A stretch of DNA of 58,936 nucleotides from Gammaproteobacteria bacterium (GCA_013152415.1 JAADGI010000012.1:1-58936); one strand, 5' to 3'. Counted from the stretch's first letter, positions 12,178 to 20,918 are shown. Numbers and translations: made by a program. Notes: generated from the sequence alone by a model not told the origin.

Positions 12178-13389
12178 GTGGGCACTGATCAAGTACTGTT
12201 TCAGCTCGCGGCAATACTGCTGACGGCACGACTGTTCTCGGAAATTGCCACGCGTTTCAACGCACCGGCCATTATTGGTGAGATGACTGCCGGCATTGTG
12301 CTTGGCCCCACCTTGCTGGGCTGGATAGCACCCAATGACGTGCTCAAGTTACTCGCGGAAATCGGGGTCATTTTATTATTATTTGAGGTCGGCCTGGAAA
12401 CGGACACGCGGCGACTCATCAAGTCTGGCTCACGTTCGGTGGTTGTGGCGATCCTGGGCTTCGTTGCGCCATTATTGTTTGGCTTTGTTTTAAGCCACCA
12501 CATATTCAACCTGTCGATCCTGGTGTCGTTGTTTATCGGCGGTACACTCACTGCGACGAGCATAGGTGTCACCGTCAGAATCCTCTCGGATCTAAACCGC
12601 CACCAAAGCAAAGTAGGTCAAATCGTCCTCGGCGCAGCTGTGATTGACGATATTCTGGGTGTGTTCCTACTGGCAATCTTGTACGAATTTGCGGTCAGTG
12701 GGGCGGTCACGATCGGCAATGCTGGAAAGATTGTATTTCTGGTCATTGCCTTTTTATTACTCGCTCCCATAGCGGCAAAACTACTGTCGCCACTGATCAA
12801 GCGCCTTCACAAAAAAGGCAGCGCCCCAGGTGGGATTGCAATTGTATTATTGTCTCTGGTTTTAGTCCTGGCCGCGTTAGCACACCTTATCGGTGCACCT
12901 GAATTACTCGGTGGGTTCGCCGCCGGGATTGCGCTGTCGCGGCGATTCTTTCTACCCTTCGGGGCAGCCATCAAGGCCGATCCTGAGTTCACCGATCAGA
13001 TTCAAACGGAAATAAAGCCGATCGTTCAAATCTTTTCCCCAATCTTTTTTGTCATGGTGGGGCTGTCTCTTGACCTTAGCGCCATAGATTGGGGCTCTAG
13101 CTTTATATGGGCCTTTTCCCTGTCCCTGGTCTTTTTCGCTATCCTTGGAAAACTGATTGCCCCATTTTTTATTCCTGAGCCCATGGCAGCCCGCATCGCC
13201 ATTGGTATGGCCATGGTGCCACGGGGGGAAGTGGGCCTGATCTTCGCCGAGCTCGGTCGCAGCGCCGGGATCTTCACAAATGAGGTCTATGCCGCACTGG
13301 TCATCACCATTGCCTACACCACTTTACTCTCACCGTTTTGGATCAAATCATTTTATCGTGTCCACGGGCATCGGCTGAAGGAATATTAA
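12178..13389 (+). CDS. CPA2-family cation/proton antiporter, no regulatory domain
   Basis: A membrane protein of 403 residues with about 12 hydrophobic segments. It exchanges Na+ or K+ for protons. The N-terminus (FQLAAILLTARLFSEIATR), the crossover segment GGTLTATSIGVTVRIL and the AVIDDILGVFLLAI segment with the paired aspartates mark the CPA2 (KefB/NapA-like) family. It lacks the C-terminal RCK/TrkA-N nucleotide-binding domain of KefB/KefC, so it is closer to simple NapA-type exchangers. A stop codon lies just upstream, so the GTG at 12178 is the earliest possible start and fits the family's N-terminus. Substrate ion is not determinable from sequence. Confidence 0.88.
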   Translation: MGTDQVLFQLAAILLTARLFSEIATRFNAPAIIGEMTAGIVLGPTLLGWIAPNDVLKLLAEIGVILLLFEVGLETDTRRLIKSGSRSVVVAILGFVAPLLFGFVLSHHIFNLSILVSLFIGGTLTATSIGVTVRILSDLNRHQSKVGQIVLGAAVIDDILGVFLLAILYEFAVSGAVTIGNAGKIVFLVIAFLLLAPIAAKLLSPLIKRLHKKGSAPGGIAIVLLSLVLVLAALAHLIGAPELLGGFAAGIALSRRFFLPFGAAIKADPEFTDQIQTEIKPIVQIFSPIFFVMVGLSLDLSAIDWGSSFIWAFSLSLVFFAILGKLIAPFFIPEPMAARIAIGMAMVPRGEVGLIFAELGRSAGIFTNEVYAALVITIAYTTLLSPFWIKSFYRVHGHRLKEY

Positions 13390-13401
13390 CTTCTGCCGCT
13401 A

Positions 13402-13932
13402 TCAATCTCCGTCCCAATATTGATTCTCTGCGCGTCGATCTTTGCCGGTGCGGCGGTCTTCTTCAAATCGTATCGCCAAGCGGCGATCAGAATTGACACG
13501 CCGGTTAAATTTGCGCTGGTCATTAACGACACCGATACCTTTTATGAATACCCTGCCCTTGGCCTTAAACCCACTAATATATGATTTGATATCCGTGTCA
13601 CAATGGATACATTTGTTGACCTCTTCTTCGATGACATGGCTACAAAATGGACAACGGATAATTATGATCTGTGACGATACTCGATTCGAGTCCAAACCAT
13701 CCTGAGGTTCGATAGAACACTGAGCTCCGGCCTTGAGGATAGCGGCCTGGTAACGCTCGGCGGTTACCCGATCGACGTTTTTTTTCAGAATAACCGGCCT
13801 GTCTACAAAAAGGTGGGTGCTTATCGCCATATCCAGACGAAACAATACGGCAAAATTTTGGATTACATTTTGAAGATTGGCTCTTGCGATGCCCGTGCTG
13901 TCGAAAACGATCTGATATTTTTGTTGCTCCAT
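13402..13932 (-). CDS. Zinc-ribbon protein with charged DRR-rich tail
   Basis: An uncharacterised protein of 176 residues. Residues 1-75 (YQIVFDSTG to AGAQCSIEP) form a small alpha/beta module also seen at the N-termini of other uncharacterised proteobacterial proteins; by its alternation it resembles a ribosomal L7/L12-C-like fold. A treble-clef or ribbon motif follows with CPFC and CIHC pairs, predicted to bind one zinc. The tail carries repeated DRR/DRRTGKDRR motifs, common in small proteobacterial proteins next to PilZ-like or regulatory domains. The ATG at 13932 has GGAGG seven bases upstream, better than the ATG at 13971. Convergent with the antiporter gene. Function unknown. Confidence 0.75.
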   Translation of the reverse strand: MEQQKYQIVFDSTGIARANLQNVIQNFAVLFRLDMAISTHLFVDRPVILKKNVDRVTAERYQAAILKAGAQCSIEPQDGLDSNRVSSQIIIIRCPFCSHVIEEEVNKCIHCDTDIKSYISGFKAKGRVFIKGIGVVNDQRKFNRRVNSDRRLAIRFEEDRRTGKDRRAENQYWDGD

Positions 13933-14153
13933 GCCCCGACCTCCATGTTGGGTTGGCGGTTCCCTTGCCATCCAGATAGATCCATCTTTGAATTTAACTT
14001 GTGCCGACTGAAGTTACAACTACGCCACCATAATCACTTATCCCTACTCTGGTGTGATCACGATAACCTGAATAACAGCATCTGTTACTCCTGGCTCCGT
14101 ACAGCAATGCAGCCATTGTATACTAACAAGCCATGGTTTTTCAGCATGACGGC

Positions 14154-15311
14154 CTACCCATAATTCAGGAATTTCTCTATGCGCCCCAGCCCTTCTTTTA
14201 GCTCGTCTATTGAGGTGGTATAAGAAAACCGCACATGCTGGCTGGCGCGATGGTCACCAAAATCCAACCCCGGGGTGATGGCCACCCCGGCCTGCTCTAG
14301 CAGCGCAGTGGCCAACCCAAAGCTGTCATCCGTCAGGTCACTGCAATCCGCGTAAAGATAAAAGGCCCCCTGCGGAATAACAGGAATTTTAAACCCCAGC
14401 TCGATCAAGGCCGACAACAAATAGTCCCGTCGCTGGTGAAATACTCCAACCCGGTCTTGCAACTCGGCCTCCACCCCCGGACCGAATGTGGCCAAGGCCG
14501 CATACTGGGCCGGGGTGCTGGTGGCCAAGAAAATGTTTTGCGCCAACTTGTCGATGGCAGCCACATAATCCGGGGGTGATACCAACCAACCCACCCGCCA
14601 GCCGGTCATGCCGTAGTATTTTGAAAAACTGTTGATTACAAAAATGTCCTTAGAGTAGGTCAACGCACTGGTGAGTTCCGTGTCGTAGACAATACCGTGA
14701 TAGATCTCATCGACAATGAGGACACCCCCCAACTCGGCAACGGTGGCAATAATCTTCTTTAACTCTCCATTGGCAATCACTGTACCGGTGGGATTAGAGG
14801 GGGATGCCACCATTATTGCCGTCGTTTTTGGCGTCCAGTGCTGGCGTATCAGCTCGGCATTGAGTTGGTAAGCTGTAGCGGGGCCCACGGGCACCGCCTT
14901 GGCCTGACCTTCAAACAAACGCACGAAGTGACGGTTACAGGGATAACCGGGATCGGCCATGAGCACTTCATCACCAGGATTGAGCAGCACGGCCATAATC
15001 AACTGCAACGCCCCCGAAGCCCCCGGCGTCACCACCACGTGATCAGGGTGTGGACGTGCCGCAAGTGGGTAGCTGGAGGCGATGGCCCGACGTAGCTCGG
15101 CCAGGCCCAGAGCCGGGGTATAGTGAGTCTTACCCGCCTCCAGGGCGGCAATGCCCGCCCGCACAACCTCCTTGGGGCTTGGATAGTCCGGCTCCCCGAT
15201 CTCCATATGGACGATACGACGCCCTTCGGCCTCCAGGACCCGGGCCCGCTGCAACAGAGCCATGACATGGAACGGCTGAATATCCGCCATACGGGCAGCC
15301 GGGGGTCTCAT
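14154..15311 (-). CDS. Class I/II pyridoxal-phosphate aminotransferase
   Basis: A fold-type I aminotransferase of about 385 residues, cytoplasmic. The N-terminal HMEIGEPDYPSP, phosphate-binding PGASGALQ, SPSNPTGT, VDEIYHG and the PLP-lysine motif SFSKYYGMTGWRVGW are all present, as is the C-terminal carboxylate-binding arginine in VRFSYTTS. It belongs to the AspC/AlaA-like group; aspartate, alanine or an aromatic amino acid could be the donor, and sequence alone does not decide. The frame extends to a TTG at 15320; the ATG at 15311 is preferred, although its ribosome-binding site is weak. A candidate 19-codon ORF with a strong ribosome-binding site lies just upstream. Confidence 0.93.
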   Translation of the reverse strand: MRPPAARMADIQPFHVMALLQRARVLEAEGRRIVHMEIGEPDYPSPKEVVRAGIAALEAGKTHYTPALGLAELRRAIASSYPLAARPHPDHVVVTPGASGALQLIMAVLLNPGDEVLMADPGYPCNRHFVRLFEGQAKAVPVGPATAYQLNAELIRQHWTPKTTAIMVASPSNPTGTVIANGELKKIIATVAELGGVLIVDEIYHGIVYDTELTSALTYSKDIFVINSFSKYYGMTGWRVGWLVSPPDYVAAIDKLAQNIFLATSTPAQYAALATFGPGVEAELQDRVGVFHQRRDYLLSALIELGFKIPVIPQGAFYLYADCSDLTDDSFGLATALLEQAGVAITPGLDFGDHRASQHVRFSYTTSIDELKEGLGRIEKFLNYG

Positions 15312-15335
15312 TACACTCAATTCGCTTTTAGCTCA

Positions 15336-15395
15336 TCAGTCGGGATCTATTTGATCATTAACGATCTTTGCATGCGGGTCGTCTGCTTGTTTCAT
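15336..15395 (-). CDS. Candidate 19-residue leader ORF
   Basis: A short frame (MKQADDPHAKIVNDQIDPD) preceded by a full GGAGG six bases from its ATG. That is a better ribosome-binding site than the aminotransferase gene has. Five of 19 residues are Asp. It ends 24 bases before the aminotransferase ATG at 15311, so ribosomes finishing here could re-initiate or affect access to the downstream start. It could be a regulatory leader peptide or simply a chance ORF; there is no proof of translation. Confidence 0.4.
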   Translation of the reverse strand: MKQADDPHAKIVNDQIDPD

Positions 15396-15494
15396 AAAAA
15401 TCCTCCCGAACTAGGGTCAGTCTGATATTGCTTGTGTCCGTGTATCAATGACATTGTATCGATGGGGAGGGTCAATAGGCGGGCCGGTCCCGTA

Positions 15495-17051
15495 TCATTG
15501 CCCTAAGCTACTGAAAAACAGCGATGACAACAGCCTTTCCACGGGCACCGCATCATCCGTCAGGATCGGCAATTCCTCCACGGGGGTCCCTTTGTTCAAC
15601 ATCGGTTCCGTGATCCGGTACCAGGTCCGCTGCAGGCCGCGCTGGGCGGCCAATAGCTCGGGGGGCCGATGGGTGGCGTCCCCGGCGGACAATACAAAGG
15701 TCGCACGCTGTATCTGCACTGGCAGAGGGACCTCTAACCACACATGCACCTGCTCAAAAACACTGCTCAATGTCTTAAACAGGCTTTTCACCAACCTTGG
15801 GTCCGGAAACACATCCACCACATTCAGGGTATAGAGACCCCTCGGCTTCAGCCGGGACTTCACCAACTGGGCGTATTCCTGGGTAACCAGATGATAGGGG
15901 ATGGAAATATCATGAAACACATCACCTACAATCACATCAAAGCGCTCCCTCTGGAGTGCATTCAATATAACGCGCGTATCCCGATGAAAGACGCGCATCC
16001 CCGAGGTGTTCAGATAGAGATTGTCTTCCGCGACCCTGGTGACCAACGGATCCAGTTCCACAACCGTGATATGGGCCTCCGGATATAATTCCTGTACCGC
16101 ACGGGGCTGGGTGTAGGAGCCACCTCCAGCAAAAAAGAAGGCTAGATTGCTGGTGTGTTTGGCCTCAAAGTGTCCGAGTATCAGCTCATCCATCAGGTGC
16201 ATATAGGGAGGGATTAACATGCCCGGCTCTGTTTGGTGACTAACACCGTGCAGGAGATGGTCAAGTATAAGGGCGCGGGCCTGGCCAAATGGCGCCATAC
16301 CCGATTCGTCAACCACCCGTATACAGAAATAGTTGCTTTCCCGATCACAGGGCGTGGCAAAACCCTGGCGCGTGTAGATGGCCGCAACAACGGCCGTAGT
16401 AACGATCATAATTAGAGCGGCCACGATGCGCCGGGCCTGCCACAGAAAGGGAAGAGCGAGCACAAACAATACCACCGCAGTACCGGTAACGACATTGCGG
16501 GTACCGAAATACTGAATCAACCAGTAACCTGTTACGAATGTCCCGGCGATGCTACCGAGGGCCGCCAAGGCATGCATCAATCCGACAATATGTCCGGTAC
16601 GGCTGTCGATTCGCAGGGCCAGGGTTGTGAGCAGCGGCGTCACTACACCAAGCAATGCCGCTGGAACGAAAAACAGGGCCAGCACAAAAAAGAAACTTGC
16701 GCTCAGCAGGCCCATACCGCTGCCCTGAATCAAGGGTGCAATCACGGTCAGGATGAGAAGAATCCCAAGGCTGGCAATCCCGCCAACCGCCAAGGCCAGC
16801 CCGGCGGACTGTTCATTGCCGCTACGATCTGCCCACACCCCACCCAACCAGTTCCCGAGGGACAAACCGGCGAGAATCACACCGATGATGGATGTCCAGG
16901 TATACAAGGAAACGCCTATATAGGGGGCAAGCAGACGGCCCGCACTGATCTCCAATACCATCAGGCACGCCGAACTGATGAAGATGGTGGTCGCATAGAG
17001 CGCTACCCGCAGCCCCCGGTCACCCTGCTCCAACCTCACGCCTTCAGACAT
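15495..17051 (-). CDS. Fused MFS-like / spermidine-synthase-like membrane protein
   Basis: A 518-residue protein. The N-terminal ~225 residues form 7-8 transmembrane helices (SSACLMVLEISAGRLLAPYIG, typical of this family). The C-terminal half is a Rossmann methyltransferase-like domain of the spermidine-synthase fold, with FFAGGGSYTQPRAV, VVELDPLVT and DVIVGDVFHD corresponding to nucleotide/substrate loops. Fused MFS/spermidine synthase proteins are widespread in proteobacteria. The glycine-rich loop is intact, but true aminopropyl transfer has not been shown for most members. The frame is complete. It stands alone, with about 180 bp to the aminotransferase gene region. Confidence 0.85.
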   Translation of the reverse strand: MSEGVRLEQGDRGLRVALYATTIFISSACLMVLEISAGRLLAPYIGVSLYTWTSIIGVILAGLSLGNWLGGVWADRSGNEQSAGLALAVGGIASLGILLILTVIAPLIQGSGMGLLSASFFFVLALFFVPAALLGVVTPLLTTLALRIDSRTGHIVGLMHALAALGSIAGTFVTGYWLIQYFGTRNVVTGTAVVLFVLALPFLWQARRIVAALIMIVTTAVVAAIYTRQGFATPCDRESNYFCIRVVDESGMAPFGQARALILDHLLHGVSHQTEPGMLIPPYMHLMDELILGHFEAKHTSNLAFFFAGGGSYTQPRAVQELYPEAHITVVELDPLVTRVAEDNLYLNTSGMRVFHRDTRVILNALQRERFDVIVGDVFHDISIPYHLVTQEYAQLVKSRLKPRGLYTLNVVDVFPDPRLVKSLFKTLSSVFEQVHVWLEVPLPVQIQRATFVLSAGDATHRPPELLAAQRGLQRTWYRITEPMLNKGTPVEELPILTDDAVPVERLLSSLFFSSLGQ

Positions 17052-17358
17052 ATCCCCTCAATCGGGTGTTCGACACCCAGTTTTACAGTTTTATGGGACC
17101 CGCAGCCCAAGCCGAAGTCCGCCGGATAATGACTCCCCAACCGGCCGACGAACATCCGGAGTGGCTGAATTTGCGTCGTTCAAAGCAACGATGCTAGTGT
17201 ATGAATCTGGATGCGCCATCCTCTAGAATGTATTTTCCAGCAAGGTATTGAGGTGACCCCTTCCCTGGAATATACCTTATTCGGAGGGGCCTGCAAAAAA
17301 CCTTATTACTTAAGTCAAGGTGACAAATCGCCGCTACAATCGGCAAGTGAGCAACATC
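17052..17358. other. Divergent intergenic region upstream of the TetR gene
   Basis: About 307 bp without a gene. A TACAAT hexamer at 17335-17340 could be the -10 of the TetR-family gene, but no good -35 is seen. ACCTTATT occurs twice (17274-17281 and 17300-17307), and AGGTAT (17243) is in inverted relation to ATACCT (17272). These are weak operator candidates for the adjacent regulator. Confidence 0.35.
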
Positions 17359-18039
17359 ATGGCAACCTCTCAGGTAACCGCTGAACAGATTTTGGATACG
17401 GCCCTGCAACTGGCTGAAGGGCAAAGCTGGGCAGCCCTGCGGCTGCATGACATTGCCGGGAAATTGGACATCACCCTCGACCAAATCCACAGCCTCTATT
17501 CTCAGAAGGACGATATTGCAGAAGCACTGCTCGATCGTGCCGACCGGACGATGTTGGCAGCAGCAAATACGGCAGATTTCCTGGAACAACCGTTGAAAGA
17601 ACGGCTGCAGTATTTAATTATGGCCTGGTTGGGTGCGCTGGCTCCCCACCGCCATATCACCGGCGAAATACTACAGTACAAAATGCTGTTGCTTCATGTT
17701 CACCTGCAACTGCACGGACTGACCCGCATCAGTCGAACCATGCAGTGGCTGTGCGAAGCGGCGGTACTCGAATCCCTCGATCGCAGCACACAACGGGAAT
17801 TGGAAGAGATCGGTATTACCGCTATCTATCTCCGCACCTTCCAGTACTGGTTATCTGATGACTCGGCCGACAGTGAAAATACGCAACAGCTGCTAAGCCG
17901 CTTGCTAAATCGGGCGGAAAAACTGGGCGAGCTGATATTTGGCCCACACGATAATATAACCGGCGGTCATAACACCGCTTCCGAGCTCTCAAAAACGCAT
18001 CGCCACGCAAATACCGGCGATGAAGCGACATCGCATTAA
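17359..18039 (+). CDS. TetR-family transcriptional regulator
   Basis: A 226-residue regulator. The N-terminal helix-turn-helix region (EQILDTALQLAEGQSWAALRLHDIAGKLDITLDQIHSLYSQKDDI, residues ~8-52) matches the TetR fold: helix, turn, DNA-contact helix and the Y(x)3K/D(x)I motif. The remainder is a helical ligand-binding domain with no recognisable ligand. A polar, low-complexity tail rich in His, Thr and Ser ends the protein. The ATG at 17359 is preferred; a GTG at 17320 would precede the possible -10 hexamer. It is divergent from the fused MFS/spermidine-synthase-like gene, which could be a target, and convergent with the CbbY-like gene. Confidence 0.8.
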   Translation: MATSQVTAEQILDTALQLAEGQSWAALRLHDIAGKLDITLDQIHSLYSQKDDIAEALLDRADRTMLAAANTADFLEQPLKERLQYLIMAWLGALAPHRHITGEILQYKMLLLHVHLQLHGLTRISRTMQWLCEAAVLESLDRSTQRELEEIGITAIYLRTFQYWLSDDSADSENTQQLLSRLLNRAEKLGELIFGPHDNITGGHNTASELSKTHRHANTGDEATSH

Positions 18040-18092
18040 GACACTATCGGGAAACAAGAAAAACGATATGCGCCCGGCCCACAGGGACAAGC

Positions 18093-18857
18093 TCATTGCG
18101 CACCGTGGAGCCTCTTGAGTAACTCCAAGTCTACGTAAGTGGCCCCATTGCTCACTGTGCCGGTATAGGTCATTTGGCAGGGCATGTCCGGCTCACCGAG
18201 ATGATCAACTACCAAGGCCGCACCACTGAAGTCATGGTCTTGGGTGTAGGCGTTATAGCTAATGAGGGTCTGTACACCTGCCGCCAACGAGGACTGTAAT
18301 CCATTAAAAGAGTCCTCCAGGGCCAGGCAACGATCTGGGTGCAGACCCATCTTTTCCATCACATAGCTGTAAATATCCGCTGCTGGCTTTTTATTCGGTA
18401 CTACGTCACCGGCACCGATGACCTCAAACCAGTCCTCAACACCATCAAAAGAGGTGTTCAGCAGGGCCTGGACATTCTCCGGGGTAGTGGTCGTGGCGAT
18501 GGCCAACCGTAGTCCTGCCTGCCGGGCCTCAAATAACAGCCGCTTCACCCCCGGTCGGGCGGCAATACCGCCACGATGTACCAACTGGGTAAAGTGGCGG
18601 GTTTTAATATCATGCAAATCGGCGATATAGCCCTTCAGGTCTGGTGGCCGCTGGAAATTGGGGCACTGGGTCTCTATATAGTGCAGTATGCGCTCCTTGC
18701 CACCGGTGATGGCGAGTAACTCTCCATAGAGGGACACGGTCCAATCCCAGTCCAGGCCGGCCTCGGCAAAGGCTGCATTGTAGGCGATACGATGGCCATC
18801 ACGCTCAGTATCGGCCAGGGTACCGTCAACGTCAAAAAGTAGTGCTTCTAAGGGCAT
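18093..18857 (-). CDS. HAD-family sugar phosphatase, CbbY-like
   Basis: A haloacid-dehalogenase-type phosphatase of 254 residues. Motif I FDVDGTLADTE carries the nucleophilic and acid/base aspartates, motif II is IATTTT, motif III the lysine in NKKPAADIY, and motif IV ALEDSFNGLQSS. The cap region with YNAAFAEAGLDWDW and GGKERI is that of CbbY proteins, which in autotrophs remove xylulose-1,5-bisphosphate, an inhibitor of Rubisco. No Rubisco gene is in the window, so that role is only possible. The gene is convergent with the TetR gene and divergent from dksA. Confidence 0.88.
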   Translation of the reverse strand: MPLEALLFDVDGTLADTERDGHRIAYNAAFAEAGLDWDWTVSLYGELLAITGGKERILHYIETQCPNFQRPPDLKGYIADLHDIKTRHFTQLVHRGGIAARPGVKRLLFEARQAGLRLAIATTTTPENVQALLNTSFDGVEDWFEVIGAGDVVPNKKPAADIYSYVMEKMGLHPDRCLALEDSFNGLQSSLAAGVQTLISYNAYTQDHDFSGAALVVDHLGEPDMPCQMTYTGTVSNGATYVDLELLKRLHGAQ

Positions 18858-18935
18858 AAGGCCTCACTATTGTGAATACGGGGCCTGGGTCCAATTTACC
18901 CAATCCCCGTGTTAAACTAGGGAATATACTTAATG

Positions 18936-18964
18936 TTGCACGCCTATATCCTTTCTGGTATAGA
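18936..18964 (+). promoter_or_regulatory. Sigma70-like promoter for dksA
   Basis: TTGCAC (18936-18941), a 17-base spacer and TATAGA (18959-18964) form a good sigma70 match. Transcription would begin near 18971, giving a leader of about 35 bases before the dksA ATG at 19007. The DNA lies between divergent genes. Confidence 0.6.
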
Positions 18965-19006
18965 TGCGCGGCTATTTTCAAGGCTAATTATCTCAGGAGT
19001 TCGTAT

Positions 19007-19450
19007 ATGCCGGCCAGCGCTAAAAAGGCCCCTGCCAAAACCTTGTTCGGAGGCATCAAACCTTACAAGGAGAGAAAGGGCGAAAAGTACATGAACAAGA
19101 AACAGCTCGAGCATTTTCAGGCCATACTCCACGCTTGGCGTAAGGACCTGATGGATGAGGTATCACGTACCGTGCATGCGATGCAAGACGAGACTGCCAA
19201 TCATCCGGATCCCAACGATCGCGCCAGCCAGGAGACCGATATGTCCTTGGAACTGCGCAGCCGGGACCGGGAACGCAAGCTACTCAAAAAGATCAGCGAA
19301 ATGCTCGAGCAGATTGAGTCGAATGATTACGGCTACTGCGAAAAATGCGGGGTTGAAATCGGGGTCCAGAGGCTGGAGGCACGCCCCACCGCGACCCAGT
19401 GCATCGACTGCAAGACCCTGGATGAGATTCGTGAGCGGCAATTGGCCTGA
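19007..19450 (+). CDS. dksA: RNA polymerase-binding transcription factor DksA
   Basis: Binds the RNA polymerase secondary channel and, with ppGpp, represses stable-RNA promoters and activates amino-acid promoters. The 147-residue length is close to E. coli DksA (151). The coiled-coil tip shows the required DxxDxA motif (DPNDRA), and the C4 zinc finger is formed by CEKC and CIDC. The ATG at 19007 follows GGAG at an eight-base spacing; the frame is open upstream but that part has no DksA character. A strong sigma70-like promoter lies 43-71 bp upstream. The GC-rich discriminator of the tRNA-fMet promoter elsewhere in the window is the type of target DksA acts on. Confidence 0.97.
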   Translation: MPASAKKAPAKTLFGGIKPYKERKGEKYMNKKQLEHFQAILHAWRKDLMDEVSRTVHAMQDETANHPDPNDRASQETDMSLELRSRDRERKLLKKISEMLEQIESNDYGYCEKCGVEIGVQRLEARPTATQCIDCKTLDEIRERQLA

Positions 19451-19586
19451 TCTTGTCGCACACTGTTTTTCTCTGTCAAAGACGAACATGTGTGACTAAA
19501 ACCGCATCTACAGCAGTGCTTCCCTACAAGCAAATAGCGGCTCATTCCGGCATGTACCAAGCCGCTGGACCCTGTGGCCTGAACCC

Positions 19587-20918
19587 TTGTACTCACTGCT
19601 GATCCACAACGCCCGCATCGCCCAACCCGACGGCAGTATCGTCGAGGGAGACGTCGCCTGTGGGCAGGGGCGCATCCAACACATCGCCCCCCAAATTGAT
19701 GCCTCGGCCCAAGAAACCCTGGACGCCCAGGGACGGTTATTATTACCCGGGATCATCGACCCCCAGGTCCACTTTAGAGAGCCCGGCAACGAGCACAAGG
19801 AAGACCTGGGTTCAGGTTCCAGGGCAGCAGTTGCCGGGGGTGTGACCAGCTTTCTGGAAATGCCCAACACCGCCCCAGCGACCATCGATCAGGCCGCTCT
19901 GGACGACAAATTAGGCCGTGCTGCAAAAAAGTCAGTGGCCAATTACGGATTCTTTATCGGTGCCACACCGGATAACCTGGAGGCCTTAAATTCGGTCAAC
20001 CCCGTATGCGGCATCAAGATATTCATGGGTTCCAGTACCGGGAGTTTATTGGTCAATCGGCGGGATGATTTGGAGCACATCTTTGCCAACGGTGACCGCC
20101 TGATTGCTGTACACGCAGAAGATGAGGCCCGGATCAATACTCGCTTGAAGCAATTTGCGGGTCGAACCGACACCGCAGCACACTCAGAGATCCGTGACAA
20201 TCAATGTGCGGTGCTCGCCACCGAGCTGGCCCTTGAACTTTCGATTCAGTACCAGCGGCGCCTGCATATCTTGCATTTATCCACCCACGAAGAAGTGGAC
20301 ATCTTGCGTCGCAGCAAACCCGAATGGGTTACTGCGGAGACCATCCCTAACCATTTGTTTCTGAATGTGGCTGACTATGAACGGCTGGGCTCACTGGTGC
20401 AGATGAATCCACCGATCCGGCAACCACAAGACAATAAGGCCCTGTGGCAAGGTCTGCGAGACGGTGTGATCGATTTTATCGCCACCGACCATGCCCCCCA
20501 TACCCTGGAAGAAAAACAACGGCCCTACCCAAAATCACCCTCAGGGATGCCCGGGGTGCAAACCTCTCTAGCCCTTATCCTGACCCGCTATGCCGCAGGT
20601 GACTGTAACCTGGTCGAAGTCCTGCAGTGGATGAGTGCCGGACCCGCACAGGCCTATGGGTTGATAGGCAAGGGCCAAATTGCTGAAGGCTGGGATGCCG
20701 ATCTCACCCTGGTGGATATGGACACTACCCGCCCGGTCAAGACCGAGGAGATGTTCAGTAAGGCAGGCTGGACTCCCTATGCCGGACGTGAACTCACCGG
20801 TTGGCCCATTTACACTGTGGTCGGAGGACATGTCGTCTTTGAACGGGGTGTTATCCGTGACGGTATCTACGGTCAGGCCCTGCGCTATTCACCCACCGGG
20901 GATATCCAACCCAGCTAG
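19587..20918 (+). CDS. Dihydroorotase-like amidohydrolase
   Basis: An amidohydrolase-superfamily protein of 443 residues annotated by similarity to class I dihydroorotase, the enzyme that cyclises carbamoyl-aspartate in pyrimidine synthesis. Metal-site elements seen are VHFREPG, the lysine in KIFMGSSTG (carboxylation candidate), HAEDE, HLSTHEEV and the catalytic aspartate in TDHAPHT. The usual first metal histidine of HxH is replaced by Gln (DPQVHF, Q60), a change I recall in a subgroup still called dihydroorotase. The only start in frame that leaves the N-terminal strand intact is TTG at 19587, without a clear ribosome-binding site. Allantoinase or hydantoinase activity is a possible alternative. 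No other pyrimidine gene is adjacent. Confidence 0.85.
   Translation: MYSLLIHNARIAQPDGSIVEGDVACGQGRIQHIAPQIDASAQETLDAQGRLLLPGIIDPQVHFREPGNEHKEDLGSGSRAAVAGGVTSFLEMPNTAPATIDQAALDDKLGRAAKKSVANYGFFIGATPDNLEALNSVNPVCGIKIFMGSSTGSLLVNRRDDLEHIFANGDRLIAVHAEDEARINTRLKQFAGRTDTAAHSEIRDNQCAVLATELALELSIQYQRRLHILHLSTHEEVDILRRSKPEWVTAETIPNHLFLNVADYERLGSLVQMNPPIRQPQDNKALWQGLRDGVIDFIATDHAPHTLEEKQRPYPKSPSGMPGVQTSLALILTRYAAGDCNLVEVLQWMSAGPAQAYGLIGKGQIAEGWDADLTLVDMDTTRPVKTEEMFSKAGWTPYAGRELTGWPIYTVVGGHVVFERGVIRDGIYGQALRYSPTGDIQPS

Noticed and set aside
19452-19500. Possible dksA terminator (GTCGCACA ... TGTGTGAC)
   Set aside because: The stem is imperfect and the loop is about 24 bases with only a short A/T tail.
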